DNA of 64,000 nt, from assembly GCF_006125015.1 (NCBI RefSeq), contig NZ_SZZN01000001.1, positions 4,037,875 through 4,101,874 on the forward strand, read 5' to 3'. The notes beneath the pieces are model-generated. The model did no database searches and was not told the DNA's origin. It saw nothing but the letters and a program-made list of their open reading frames with translations. The position numbers and the translations under genes are program-made. Shown here one piece after another: positions 18,483 to 26,791 of the stretch; position 1 is the first letter of the stretch, and every line of letters begins with the position of its first letter. The DNA comes from Roseovarius arcticus. GTDB taxonomy: Bacteria; Pseudomonadota; Alphaproteobacteria; Rhodobacterales; Rhodobacteraceae.

Positions 18483-18680
18483 GGTTAATCTCCAGAAGTG
18501 GGCCGGCTATCCATCGGCAATCTCCCGGCGGCGGGAGCCGTAGAATGGTATGAGAGCCCCCTCTCGCCCTTTTTCGAAGGGATGTTAAAGATCACCGCCG
18601 AAAGGTTAGAAAAGCCTGCGGCGTGCTCGCCCCATAGCTTTCATGGGGCCTCATTCAGGTGATGGCGCGACTGGTGCGCG

Positions 18681-19115
18681 TCAGGCGGTTTGCCCAGTTG
18701 CGGGCATGGCGGCGTAGACCTTCCCAAGGACGGCCCCAAAGATGATATGCAGCACCAGCGTCATGACCGGCGCCATCACTCCGAAATTCATGCCAAAGAA
18801 GCCCGCGCCCGCCATTGGCATGACCACGATCATCATGCCCAGCCACGCGGCAATGCCGAATACAATACCCTTCATAACGGCGCTGGTGCCCGGGATCATA
18901 TCATAGAGCACGGCGAAACCACCGCCCCATGCCAGCGTTCCGATCATGAAATGGACGATCCAGCCCACAACAATCGAAGCACCCATCATCGTGGCGATCA
19001 TCGCTGCCACATCAAGCTCGGGCATCACGCCCATCATGCCCTTGATCACCATCAGCACAGACAGCACAGCGGTTGCTGCGAAACCGGCCACAAAGCCATT
19101 CTTGAGATTTGTCAT
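18681..19115 (-). CDS. Small integral membrane protein (DUF6789-like)
   Basis: A 144-residue protein with four hydrophobic segments: about residues 8-30 (FVAGFAATAVLSVLMVIKG), 40-65, 75-100 and 112-135. It is rich in Met and Gly. The pattern N-K-G-F-x-A-G-F-x-A-T near the N-terminus matches the DUF6789 family of unknown function. A ribosome-binding site AGGAC precedes ATG. It lies 32 bases downstream of a zinc-finger anti-sigma gene in the same direction, so the two may be co-transcribed. A 7-base hairpin (18629-18649) lies after its stop without a T-run. Confidence 0.7.
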   Translation of the reverse strand: MTNLKNGFVAGFAATAVLSVLMVIKGMMGVMPELDVAAMIATMMGASIVVGWIVHFMIGTLAWGGGFAVLYDMIPGTSAVMKGIVFGIAAWLGMMIVVMPMAGAGFFGMNFGVMAPVMTLVLHIIFGAVLGKVYAAMPATGQTA

Positions 19116-19147
19116 TTTGTTGGTCCTATAAAATCGCCGGAGGCATG

Positions 19148-19408
19148 TCAGCCTCTGGACTGTTTCCTGTTTTCAAACACGTCAAGGATGCTGTCGATCT
19201 GGGTGTCGACCGTTTTGTCCTCTACTCCCGCGCCTGCACAGCAACCTTCAGCCGTGATCAGGCTTCGCGTTATCCTCATCTGTTTCATGAACCGCGCACA
19301 GCCGTTGCACATCGACATATGCAGGCGAACCTGCAACCTCTTTGCAAGGCTCATCTCTCCGTCGAGAAAAGCATCAGCTTGTTCGGCAAGATCGCGGCAG
19401 GTCAGCAT
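19148..19408 (-). CDS. Zinc-finger (zf-HC2) anti-sigma-like protein
   Basis: An 86-residue protein whose first half follows the anti-sigma zinc-binding pattern: a leading MLTCRDLAEQADAFLDGEM helix, then HMSMCNGCARFMKQM with the H-x3-C-x2-C ligands. The C-terminal half is short, with no membrane helix. Such proteins normally bind and inhibit the ECF sigma factor encoded just upstream. Here that sigma gene (19512-19888) is broken, which leaves this protein without an obvious partner. CxxC-type redox sensing via CC in EGCCAGAG is possible but speculative. Confidence 0.75.
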   Translation of the reverse strand: MLTCRDLAEQADAFLDGEMSLAKRLQVRLHMSMCNGCARFMKQMRITRSLITAEGCCAGAGVEDKTVDTQIDSILDVFENRKQSRG

Positions 19409-19511
19409 TATTTTCGTCCGTTGTCGTGCCTTATGACTAGAGGACTATTGTGACAGCATTTCGTTACAGAATTTTATGAAATAAATTTCGTGACTGCTAA
19501 ATGCCGGAACA

Positions 19512-19888
19512 TCAGCGTGCGATTTCGCCGACCGCGCGCCTCAGGGTATGGCGCGCGCGACGTAGCAGAATGCGCATATTGCCCTCGGTAATTTCGAGAA
19601 TCTCGCAGACCTCATGTCCTTCCAGCGCCCTCGCGCAACAAAGGTGCTGTCAACATCGTCGTTAACCGAAGAATAAATCGACACATCGCGACCATCGCGC
19701 TTGGCACGGGTCCTGGCCCTGTTCGACAAGATCGTGAATACCCACCCCGCAAGGGAGCATTGCCTTTCAAACTCGCCACGCTCGCCTGCTATTAGCCCGC
19801 GGAAAATTGCGGCGTGGATCTGAACCTGCGCGGGCATTTGACGTGTACCCAATTGGTATCCACCAATACTAAACACCTTGTTACGCAA
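19512..19888 (-). pseudogene. ECF sigma-70 factor remnant (internal deletion and frameshift)
   Basis: Two adjacent pieces of one ECF sigma factor are readable in different frames. The first (within 19638-19888) carries AAIFRGLIAGERGEFE and then AGWVFTILSNRARTRAKRDG, the end of region 2 and the linker, finishing in GRWKD. The second, ending at a stop at 19512, reads LEGHEVCEILEITEGNMRI and LLRRARHTLRRAVGEIAR, a complete region 4 helix-turn-helix. The roughly 45-50 residues normally between them are missing, as is most of region 2 at the N-terminus. At the junction one short sequence, CGCTGGAAGGACATGAG, encodes RWKD in one frame and LEGHE in the other. That suggests deletion between short repeats. 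The cognate anti-sigma gene lies downstream. Confidence 0.75.
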
Positions 19889-20015
19889 TCTGCCGAGAGG
19901 TGGACACCGCCGTGATCGTCTTTGCGTCTGCCACAGAACTGAGGCTCAATTCATCTAAGTTTCGTTGATCGACCATCGCGCGCAGGCGCTGCCAGGTTCG
20001 GTGGTCACCCAATTG

Positions 20016-20747
20016 CTAGCTCACACGCCGCAGAAATTCCTTGGTGCGAGGATCGCTTGGTGCATCCAGGAGCTGTGCGGGGGGGCCTTCCTCGACGATG
20101 CGCCCGCCGTCCATAAAGAGGATGCGATCAGCTATCTCGCGCGCGAATTGCATTTCGTGGGTGACGATCAGCATGGTCTGGCGCGTCTCAGCCAGCTTGC
20201 GCATAAGGTCCAGAACCTCGCCTACCCATTCAGGATCTAGGGCGCTGGTCGGCTCGTCAAAGAGCAACAGTTCGGCATCCAGCGCCATGGCGCGCCCGAT
20301 GCCTACACGCTGTTGTTGTCCGCCCGAAAGAGATGCGGGATACGCATCCGCGCGCGCCTCAAGCCCCGTTTCGCGCAGGATGCTGCTCGCGCGCGCGTCC
20401 GCGTCAGCGCGGCTCATACCCTTGACCGTCACCAGCGCCTCAGTGATGTTCTGGCGCGCAGTTTTGTTGGCAAAGAGGGCATAATTCTGAAAGACAAATC
20501 CAGTGCGCCGACGGAGGCCCAAGATGTCGGCCTTGGATGCGCGGGCGGCATCAACTGACAAATCACCAATGGCGATTGTCCCGCTATCGGGCTGGTCAAG
20601 AAAGTTCAGGCAGCGCAGCAGCGTGGACTTTCCGGTGCCAGAGGGGCCGATCACCACCACTCGCTCGCCCGGAGCAATGTCTAGCGATATGTCCAGAAGA
20701 ACCGGCGTATCGCCAAAGCTCTTGTTGAGATGTTGAATTGAGATCAT
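20016..20747 (-). CDS. Amino-acid ABC transporter ATP-binding protein
   Basis: A 243-residue ATPase of the polar amino acid uptake (GlnQ/HisP) family. It has Walker A GPSGTGKST, Q-loop FQNYALFANKT, signature LSGGQQQRVGIGRAMALD, Walker B LLLFDEPTSALD and the switch His in IVTHEMQFA. It powers import through the permease encoded just upstream, overlapping it by 4 bases (ATGA). Gene order is binding protein, permease, ATPase on the minus strand. The specific amino acid cannot be read from sequence. Confidence 0.95.
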   Translation of the reverse strand: MISIQHLNKSFGDTPVLLDISLDIAPGERVVVIGPSGTGKSTLLRCLNFLDQPDSGTIAIGDLSVDAARASKADILGLRRRTGFVFQNYALFANKTARQNITEALVTVKGMSRADADARASSILRETGLEARADAYPASLSGGQQQRVGIGRAMALDAELLLFDEPTSALDPEWVGEVLDLMRKLAETRQTMLIVTHEMQFAREIADRILFMDGGRIVEEGPPAQLLDAPSDPRTKEFLRRVS

Positions 20748-21418
20748 CGCGCATGTGCCTTGTTCAGGTATGTCTCAAGCCGCCGCTGACCCCACGATAG
20801 CGTCTCGACCATCGCCCAATAGATCGCGGCAACGACAAGAAATGCCTCGAAATAAAGAAAGCTGCCCGCCGCCTCTTTTTGCGCGGCGCCCATCAGTTCG
20901 GTCACGCCGAGCGTAAAGGCGAGCGACGTGCTTTTGACCATGTCGATAAAGTAGTTGATCAGTGTCGGTGCGGCCACGCGCGACGCCTGCGGCAGGATGA
21001 TACGCCGCATCATTTGTGCCTGCGTCATGCCTACGGCGCGGCTCGCCTCCCACTGGGCACGGTCAACGCCCAAAATCGCAGCGCGAATGCTCTCGGCCAT
21101 ATAGGCCGAGAAATGCAGTGTGAGGCCCATGATCGTCGCCGTCACACCATTGATGGTGGTAAGAAAAGACAGCATTTGCGGCAGGCCGAAGTAGAACAGA
21201 AAAAGCTGCACAAGCAGCGGCGTGCCGCGAAAGAAGCTGATAAAAAGGCGCACGAAAATGTCGAGCACCGGCACCTTGGCTACCCGCTCAACCGCCATGA
21301 GCGCGGCAAGGATCAGCCCACAGGCCATCCCCACCACGGCCATGAACAGCGTTAGCGGCACGTAGCCTAAAAGCACGGGCAAAAGGTCCAGCATGTACTC
21401 AACGTCGAGCGCGCGCAT
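20744..21418 (-). CDS. Amino-acid ABC transporter permease
   Basis: A 224-residue inner-membrane protein of the HisM/GlnP type with about five helices. It carries the ABC-interaction loop EASRAVGMTQAQMMRRIILPQA and the family motif FFRGTPLLVQLFLFYFGLP. It starts 4 bases after the binding-protein stop and overlaps the ATPase gene. A single permease suggests a homodimeric transmembrane unit. Confidence 0.94.
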   Translation of the reverse strand: MRALDVEYMLDLLPVLLGYVPLTLFMAVVGMACGLILAALMAVERVAKVPVLDIFVRLFISFFRGTPLLVQLFLFYFGLPQMLSFLTTINGVTATIMGLTLHFSAYMAESIRAAILGVDRAQWEASRAVGMTQAQMMRRIILPQASRVAAPTLINYFIDMVKSTSLAFTLGVTELMGAAQKEAAGSFLYFEAFLVVAAIYWAMVETLSWGQRRLETYLNKAHAR

Positions 21419-21422
21419 CAGG

Positions 21423-22181
21423 TCATTCCGCCGTGGTTATGTCTGAGCCAAACCATTTCTGCGAAATCTTAGCCAGCGTTCCATTTTCCCTCAGCGTAGT
21501 AATCGCGGCATCAATCTGATCGCGCAGGGCGCGACCCTCGTCCGTATCGCGGAAAGGCAGCGCGTTGCGGATCTGGCTAAAGGGCTTGCCAGCTAATGCC
21601 AGCGGTAGAGGGCTTTCTTGGATCAGTTGAGCCGACGAAACGCGGTCCATGACAAACGCATCGACGCGTCCCAGCGCGGTATCCTGCGCGATGTTACTCT
21701 CGTAGGTCTTAATCTCGATCTCGCCTGCGTTAGGCAAACCATTCAGCAACTCTTCGAAGTTTGAGCCAAGGTTAACGGCGACGGTTTTGCCGCTGAGATC
21801 CTCGGTGGTTTGGATTGTTGCCTCATTGCCCTTCTTGACGACCACCTGCGCGCCGTCAAAGACATAGGGCTGTGAAAATGCGAATTTTGCCTCGCGTTCG
21901 GGCGTGATGGTGATCTGGTTGGCGACGGTATCGATACGGCCCGATTCCAGCGCACCAATCAGCCCGGAGAAGGACATGGTGACGAAATTTGCGTCATTTC
22001 CTGTCTCAGCGGCGAGCGCATTGATGAAGTCCACCTCAAAACCCTGAAGTTCGTCCAATTTGACGAAGGTGAAGGGGAAGTAGCCGCCTGACATGCCGAC
22101 ATTCCACGTCTCAGCCTGGGCAGCGCCCAACGGCACGGTAAGGGTCAGCGCCAGGGCTGCTGTTGCGAGTAGCTGTTTCAT
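21423..22181 (-). CDS. Amino-acid ABC transporter periplasmic substrate-binding protein
   Basis: A 252-residue family 3 solute-binding protein. It has a signal peptide (KQLLATAALALTLTVPLGAAQA) and the typical opening GMSGGYFPFTFVKLDELQGFEVDF. Later come NQITITPEREAKFAFSQPY, then AVNLGSNFEELLN, and DAFVMDRVSSAQL. The start at 22181 follows GGAGA; an upstream ATG at 22193 lacks one. The usual substrate-contact Arg after ITITPERE is replaced by a shifted spacing, so the substrate is left open (polar amino acid or cystine-like). Confidence 0.93.
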   Translation of the reverse strand: MKQLLATAALALTLTVPLGAAQAETWNVGMSGGYFPFTFVKLDELQGFEVDFINALAAETGNDANFVTMSFSGLIGALESGRIDTVANQITITPEREAKFAFSQPYVFDGAQVVVKKGNEATIQTTEDLSGKTVAVNLGSNFEELLNGLPNAGEIEIKTYESNIAQDTALGRVDAFVMDRVSSAQLIQESPLPLALAGKPFSQIRNALPFRDTDEGRALRDQIDAAITTLRENGTLAKISQKWFGSDITTAE

Positions 22182-22538
22182 ATCAGTCTCCAATCATTCG
22201 CTGCGGACTTAACACCTTGCCATGCACCTACAACGCGCCCGGGTGCGAAAGGTCCAACATGGGCAAAGTGGATTTGCCGGGCAGAATGTTGTTCTGGTAT
22301 TGGCGGTTAGGGCAGAATAACGTTTGGGTGGCTCAAGGGCTTGATCGCAAATGTAAGTGACGGTCGAGAATGCGCCATGCCGTTGATGAGCTTGTTTTAT
22401 GGCAACGACACAAAGAGGCATGAACGAGACGTGCCTCCGTGCGAAGTAGTCTCGCCGGAGCTTAGGCCGCAGTATCCTATGAAGTGGCGCCAAACTACCG
22501 AGGCGCTCAATCGAGCCACCTCTCAGCTTTCCCCGGGA
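22182..22538. other. Intergenic region between the ABC operon and the cytochrome c gene
   Basis: 357 bases without a convincing gene. Open frames here on both strands are Arg/Cys-rich and resemble no family. It should contain the promoter of the ABC operon and the 3' end of the dehydrogenase operon. No clear intrinsic terminator was seen. Confidence 0.4.
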
Positions 22539-23858
22539 TCATTTTGCCGTCAGCTCCTGACGCAGATCGGCCACCGCGCCCGGCTCGACGGCACTTGCGG
22601 TATTGCCCCACGCACTGCGGACAAAGCTAGCGAGCGTCGCGACCTCGTCATCCGACAGACGATCTGCAAATCCGGGCATGCGCAGGCGCATAGGGCGCGT
22701 TTCGGTCGACGGCAGCTCGGCCCCTTGCAGGATCACTGTCATCAGGCCCGTCGCGCCCTTGGCCGTGACCAGAGAATTTCCATCAAGTTCGGGAAAGACC
22801 TCGTCGGCGCCGCGTCCGTTTACGAAATGACAGGCGTTGCAATTGTCGAGATAAAGGCGCGCGCCGAGGTCCATCTTGGGATCGGCAGATGCCAGCAGGC
22901 GCTCAGTCTCGGTGATCTCGTCGGATTGTGCTGGCGGGGTATCGGGCGCAGGGCCATCGGTGCCGATCTTGCGCAGATAAGCGACGACGGCGCCGATATC
23001 GTCATCGGTGAAGTGTTGCAGGGATTCGCCGACCACCAACTGCATCTCGCCAGTGACGCCGGTGTGGGCATTGCGACCGCTGCGTAGCCATTTGGTCAAC
23101 TCTTCGGCGCTCCACATCTGCGGTGCGCTTTGCGGTCCGCGCAGATCGGGTGCCTGCCAGCCTGCGATCTCACCACCGCCGAGGAATGTGGCATCGCGCG
23201 CAGTGTATCCGTCCTGCACGAACAAGGCATTTCGCTGGGTGTGGCAAGCGCCGCAATGGCCCGGCCCCTCAACCAGATATGCGCCTCGATCCAACTGGGC
23301 GTCATCATATTCGCCGAAAAATCCGGGAGGCTCGTATGCCAGCCATTTCCACGCGCGAATGCCCCAACGCTGATCAAAGGGAAACGTCATTTCGGCCTCT
23401 CGCACGTCATTGGCGACGGGCGCTACATCGTCCATGAAGTAGGTGTAGAGCGCGCGTACATCCTTTTCGCTCAGCTTGCGATAATTCGCCGAGGGCATGG
23501 CAGGGTAGAGATGCGCGCCGTCTTTGCCGATCCCGTCGTAAAGCGCTGCGCGAAACTGATCGAGCGTGACATCTCCGATGCCTGTGCCGGAATCTGGCGT
23601 AATGTTGGACGAATAGATTGTGCCCATCGGACTTTCGATCGCGCGCCCGCCTGCGAAACGCTCGCCATCTTCAGCGGTATGACAGGCGGCGCAATCGCCC
23701 AGATACATGGCGTATTCAGCCTGTCCCTCAGGCACTACGTAGTCGTCTGCCAGCGCGGTTTGCGCCGGTGTGATCTGTACCGGGACAAAGATGAAAGCCA
23801 CTAACGCAAGAATGCCAACAAGAACGAGCGCAGTGAGAATACGCAAAAAGATCATCAC
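22539..23858 (-). CDS. Tri-haem cytochrome c subunit of a membrane-bound dehydrogenase
   Basis: A 439-residue c-type cytochrome with an N-terminal membrane anchor (IFLRILTALVLVGILALVAFIFV). Three haem motifs are present: CAACH near residue 57, CGACH near 203 and CNACH near 341. The layout matches the cytochrome subunit of alcohol, gluconate, sorbitol and fructose dehydrogenases. It takes electrons from the GMC subunit in the periplasm and passes them to the quinone pool or another acceptor. It starts 12 bases after the GMC gene stop, so it is the last gene of a three-gene operon. Confidence 0.92.
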   Translation of the reverse strand: MMIFLRILTALVLVGILALVAFIFVPVQITPAQTALADDYVVPEGQAEYAMYLGDCAACHTAEDGERFAGGRAIESPMGTIYSSNITPDSGTGIGDVTLDQFRAALYDGIGKDGAHLYPAMPSANYRKLSEKDVRALYTYFMDDVAPVANDVREAEMTFPFDQRWGIRAWKWLAYEPPGFFGEYDDAQLDRGAYLVEGPGHCGACHTQRNALFVQDGYTARDATFLGGGEIAGWQAPDLRGPQSAPQMWSAEELTKWLRSGRNAHTGVTGEMQLVVGESLQHFTDDDIGAVVAYLRKIGTDGPAPDTPPAQSDEITETERLLASADPKMDLGARLYLDNCNACHFVNGRGADEVFPELDGNSLVTAKGATGLMTVILQGAELPSTETRPMRLRMPGFADRLSDDEVATLASFVRSAWGNTASAVEPGAVADLRQELTAK

Positions 23859-23870
23859 GGCATCATCTCC

Positions 23871-25640
23871 TCAAACCAGCGGACGGGGGTTAGGCAGGTA
23901 GTCCTTGCGGATCGCGTCGGCCGCCCAATATGCCAGCGCGCCGACGGCGCCAGTGGGGTTGTATTGGATGTTCTGCGGAAAGGCGCCCGCGCCCATGGCA
24001 AAGACGTTATGCGTGTCCCAGCATTGCAGATAGCGGTTCAGGACCGACGATTTTGGATCATCGCCCATGATCGTGCCGCCGACATTATGCGTGGTTTGGT
24101 AGGGCCGCACATCGTATTGCGCGCCCTCTTTCTTGTAGCCAGATGCCCAAGAGGTCGGGTTCATAGACTCCGCAATCGGCTCAATCTGGCGGCGCATGAA
24201 CTGGGTCATGCGGATGTCATTATCTTTCCAGTCGAAGGTAAGTTGCATCAACGGGCGGCCATGCTGATCCTTGTAGGTTGGATCAAGGGCAAGATAGCAG
24301 TCACGGTAGGACATGTTAGAGCCGTGGCTGCCAATGGACATGGAGTGGCCATACCAGTCCTTGATCCCCGTTTTCCAGCCTGCGCCCCACTTTGGTACGT
24401 CGCCGGGCAGGCGCATCGATCGAATGGGCTGGCCGTTATATTGTGCTGCGCTGATATAACTGCCGCCGATAAACCCTTCGGCAGCAAAATCGATCTGATT
24501 GATCGCATAATCGTCGATGCAATAGCCGTTCGACCCCGCCCCGACAAAGGGATTAAAATTGATGTCCTCAAAGAAAAGCGACGTACCGCCGGTCATTTGA
24601 TACGCGTAATTTTTGCCGGTCACGCCCTCACCAGTCGCTGGATCGTATGGCTCGCCCAGATCCGATAGCAACATCAGATGCACATTGTGCAATTGGTAGG
24701 CGGCAAGGATCACCAGATCGGCGGGCTGGAACACTTCCTCACCGGCCTCTTCGTCCCAATAGGTGACGCCGGTTGCGGTCTTGCCATCCTCGGATTTTTC
24801 GACCTTCAGCACCTCGCAATGGGTGCGATAGGAGAAGTTGTCGCGCCGTTTCAGCGCGTCCAGAATGCACGTTTGCGGCGAGGATTTAGAGTAGTTGAGG
24901 CACCCGAAGCGCTCGCAAAAGCCGCAGTAATTGCAGGGGCCCAGCTGCATCCCATATTCATTTACATAGGCTTCAGACGCGTTTGCGGCGGGGCGGGGAA
25001 AGGGGTGCAGCCCCATCTTTTCCGCGGCTTCCTTGAACATACGGCCGTTCAGGGTTTGGGCCAGCGGCGGCATCGGAAAATCGCGTGCGCGGGGTGCCTC
25101 GAACGGATTACCGCCTTCAATCACCTTGCCATTGATGTTGCCTGCCTGACCGGAAATACCGCACATATACTCGAAACGATCAAAGTATGGCTCCAGCTCC
25201 TCATAGGTGACGCCCCAGTCCTGAATGGTCATATCGTCCGGTATGATGTCTGCGCCGAACTCTTCCTCGACATATGATTTCAGGCGCAGCTCCTCTTTCA
25301 TCGGGCGCCATGTATGACCGTTCCAATGGATGCCCGCGCCGCCCACGCCGTCGCCGGGCAAGAAAGAGCCGAGGTGCCGGTAGGGCAGGGCCGTCTCATC
25401 CGTATTGTGACGTACTGTCAGCGTCGAATTCTTGGGCTTTTGCATGAAGCCGTAGCGGACGCCGTATTTCAGCTCGTCCGCGACGTCAGGATATTGAAAG
25501 TCGGGCACCGTATCGCGATCGCCGCCGCGCTCAAGCGCCAGCACGTCCAAGCCTTCGCTGGTCAGCTCCATCCCCAGGATCGAGCCTGTCCAGCCCAACC
25601 CGACGATAACGACATCCCTGCGTTTTTCTTCTCTTGCCAT
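23871..25640 (-). CDS. GMC family oxidoreductase (catalytic FAD subunit)
   Basis: A 589-residue flavoprotein. The N-terminal FAD site is DVVIVGLGWTGSILGMEL (GxGxxG). The C-terminal GMC region has THNVGGTIMGDDPKSSVLN, with the catalytic His, and the FAD-contacting QYNPTGAVGALAYWAADA. A cysteine cluster, PCNYCGFCERFGC plus a further Cys 12 residues on, is positioned like the iron-sulphur-binding loop reported in related FAD dehydrogenases. Together with the Tat-exported small subunit and the tri-haem cytochrome it forms a periplasm-facing sugar, polyol or alcohol dehydrogenase. There is no signal peptide of its own, so it is probably exported bound to the small subunit. Confidence 0.92.
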   Translation of the reverse strand: MAREEKRRDVVIVGLGWTGSILGMELTSEGLDVLALERGGDRDTVPDFQYPDVADELKYGVRYGFMQKPKNSTLTVRHNTDETALPYRHLGSFLPGDGVGGAGIHWNGHTWRPMKEELRLKSYVEEEFGADIIPDDMTIQDWGVTYEELEPYFDRFEYMCGISGQAGNINGKVIEGGNPFEAPRARDFPMPPLAQTLNGRMFKEAAEKMGLHPFPRPAANASEAYVNEYGMQLGPCNYCGFCERFGCLNYSKSSPQTCILDALKRRDNFSYRTHCEVLKVEKSEDGKTATGVTYWDEEAGEEVFQPADLVILAAYQLHNVHLMLLSDLGEPYDPATGEGVTGKNYAYQMTGGTSLFFEDINFNPFVGAGSNGYCIDDYAINQIDFAAEGFIGGSYISAAQYNGQPIRSMRLPGDVPKWGAGWKTGIKDWYGHSMSIGSHGSNMSYRDCYLALDPTYKDQHGRPLMQLTFDWKDNDIRMTQFMRRQIEPIAESMNPTSWASGYKKEGAQYDVRPYQTTHNVGGTIMGDDPKSSVLNRYLQCWDTHNVFAMGAGAFPQNIQYNPTGAVGALAYWAADAIRKDYLPNPRPLV

Positions 25641-25643
25641 GGT

Positions 25644-26345
25644 TCAAGCCCTCTCGCCAGCGATGGAAACCGGACCTAGCGGATAGGGCACGTTGTCCTT
25701 GGACGGGTCGGTCCATTCCAGAAAATTCGCCCGCGCACCGGGAAAACCGATATAGACCCACGCCGCCATACCGTGATTGCCACCATAGCGGGGATCGGCA
25801 AAGTACCCTTCTTTGGTGTTTTGCAGCAGCAAGTCGAAAAAATCGCGCAACTCGGGATCAAGCGGCACGTCGCCGCTATCAAGCGCCGTCAGCGCGGCGT
25901 CCTGATTGTCCGCATCTAGATCGACAAAAGCACCGCCAAGCTCGTTCTGGCACCAGGTGTCGAACGCTTTGATGCCGCCCCGATAGACTTCGGCGGGGGT
26001 CAGCGGTGATTGGTAGCCGAAATTTGGATTGGCGCCCGCGTCGTGCGGACCTTCCATGTACCAGGTCGCGGCCTGTCCGAACTCGCCCGCCATTTGCCGG
26101 TCGATAAAGACTGGCACACGCGCATCGATTGCGCCGGGGCCATCGCCGTCTGATGGGATCAATCGCGCCGTCGCGGCCATCACGAATGCCCACTCGGCAT
26201 CTTCGAAATACTCAGCCTCGTACTTATCCAGCGGCACTGCTTGCTCTTGGGCGGTCAGGGGGCGTGCAAAAGTGGACAGTGCGGCGCCCGCCGCGCCGCC
26301 CTGCATGAATTGCCGCCTTGTGGCCTTGAAATCACGGGTGGACAT
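25644..26345 (-). CDS. Gluconate 2-dehydrogenase subunit 3 family protein (Tat-exported small subunit)
   Basis: A 233-residue protein with a twin-arginine signal (TRRQFMQGGAAGAALSTFA). The mature part carries FMAATARLIPSDGDGPGAIDA-like family features, including FVMAATARLIPSD and FIDRQMAGEFG, and later GYFADPRYGGNHGMAAW. The small subunit carries the FAD subunit through the Tat pathway and stabilises it. ATG at 26345 was chosen because GAGGAGAG lies just upstream; a longer frame to 26438 would hide the Tat signal. It is first in the three-gene operon, 3 bases before the GMC gene start. Confidence 0.92.
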   Translation of the reverse strand: MSTRDFKATRRQFMQGGAAGAALSTFARPLTAQEQAVPLDKYEAEYFEDAEWAFVMAATARLIPSDGDGPGAIDARVPVFIDRQMAGEFGQAATWYMEGPHDAGANPNFGYQSPLTPAEVYRGGIKAFDTWCQNELGGAFVDLDADNQDAALTALDSGDVPLDPELRDFFDLLLQNTKEGYFADPRYGGNHGMAAWVYIGFPGARANFLEWTDPSKDNVPYPLGPVSIAGERA

Positions 26346-26475
26346 TGCGAAGCTCTCCTCTGGCTCGGACGCGGGAACGCAACACTTTGAACTAGGCAAA
26401 ATTCGCAGATTTAGCAAAGGCGGAATTGCTGTTGGCAAAGACCATACCCTACCTAAAGTTGTAGAGCCGCGTATT

Positions 26476-26509
26476 GGTTCCTTAAAATGTTAACGATCGT
26501 GAAGGAACC
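26476..26509. promoter_or_regulatory. Inverted repeat upstream of the dehydrogenase operon
   Basis: GGTTCCTT and AAGGAACC are exact inverse arms separated by 18 bases. They lie between the ccoS stop and the dehydrogenase small-subunit start. No T-run follows on either strand, so an operator is more likely than a terminator. Confidence 0.35.
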
Positions 26510-26590
26510 GTTCTGCCCCTTCGTAGAATAAGCGTAATGGATTTTCCCGGATCCCGTCGAGCATTATCAACCGCGCTTCTCTGAGTTCAG

Positions 26591-26791
26591 TCAAACGTCC
26601 GGTTTAACATGGTCCGCATTCGTACCTTCGTTGAAAGGTTCAGTGTCATTGAAATGCTGATCAGGGATCAAAACGCGCTCAGCATTGCCTGTCAAATCTT
26701 CGAATTGATCGTGGCGCAGCGCCCAGATGAACGCGCACAAGCCCACCATACCCATACCGATAGACAAGGGAATGAGGACCAAAAGGCTCAT
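26591..26791 (-). CDS. ccoS: cbb3-type cytochrome oxidase assembly protein CcoS
   Basis: A 66-residue protein with one N-terminal membrane helix (LLVLIPLSIGMGMVGLCAFIWAL) followed by RHDQFEDLTGNAERVLIPD, which is diagnostic of CcoS/FixS. It is needed for cofactor insertion into the cbb3 oxidase. It overlaps the upstream DUF2189 gene by 4 bases. In many relatives ccoG, ccoH and ccoI precede ccoS; none lies in this window. Confidence 0.92.
   Translation of the reverse strand: MSLLVLIPLSIGMGMVGLCAFIWALRHDQFEDLTGNAERVLIPDQHFNDTEPFNEGTNADHVKPDV

Noticed and set aside
22341..23087. 248-codon frame opposite the cytochrome c gene
   Set aside because: Mostly antisense to the tri-haem cytochrome gene; composition is typical of shadow frames.
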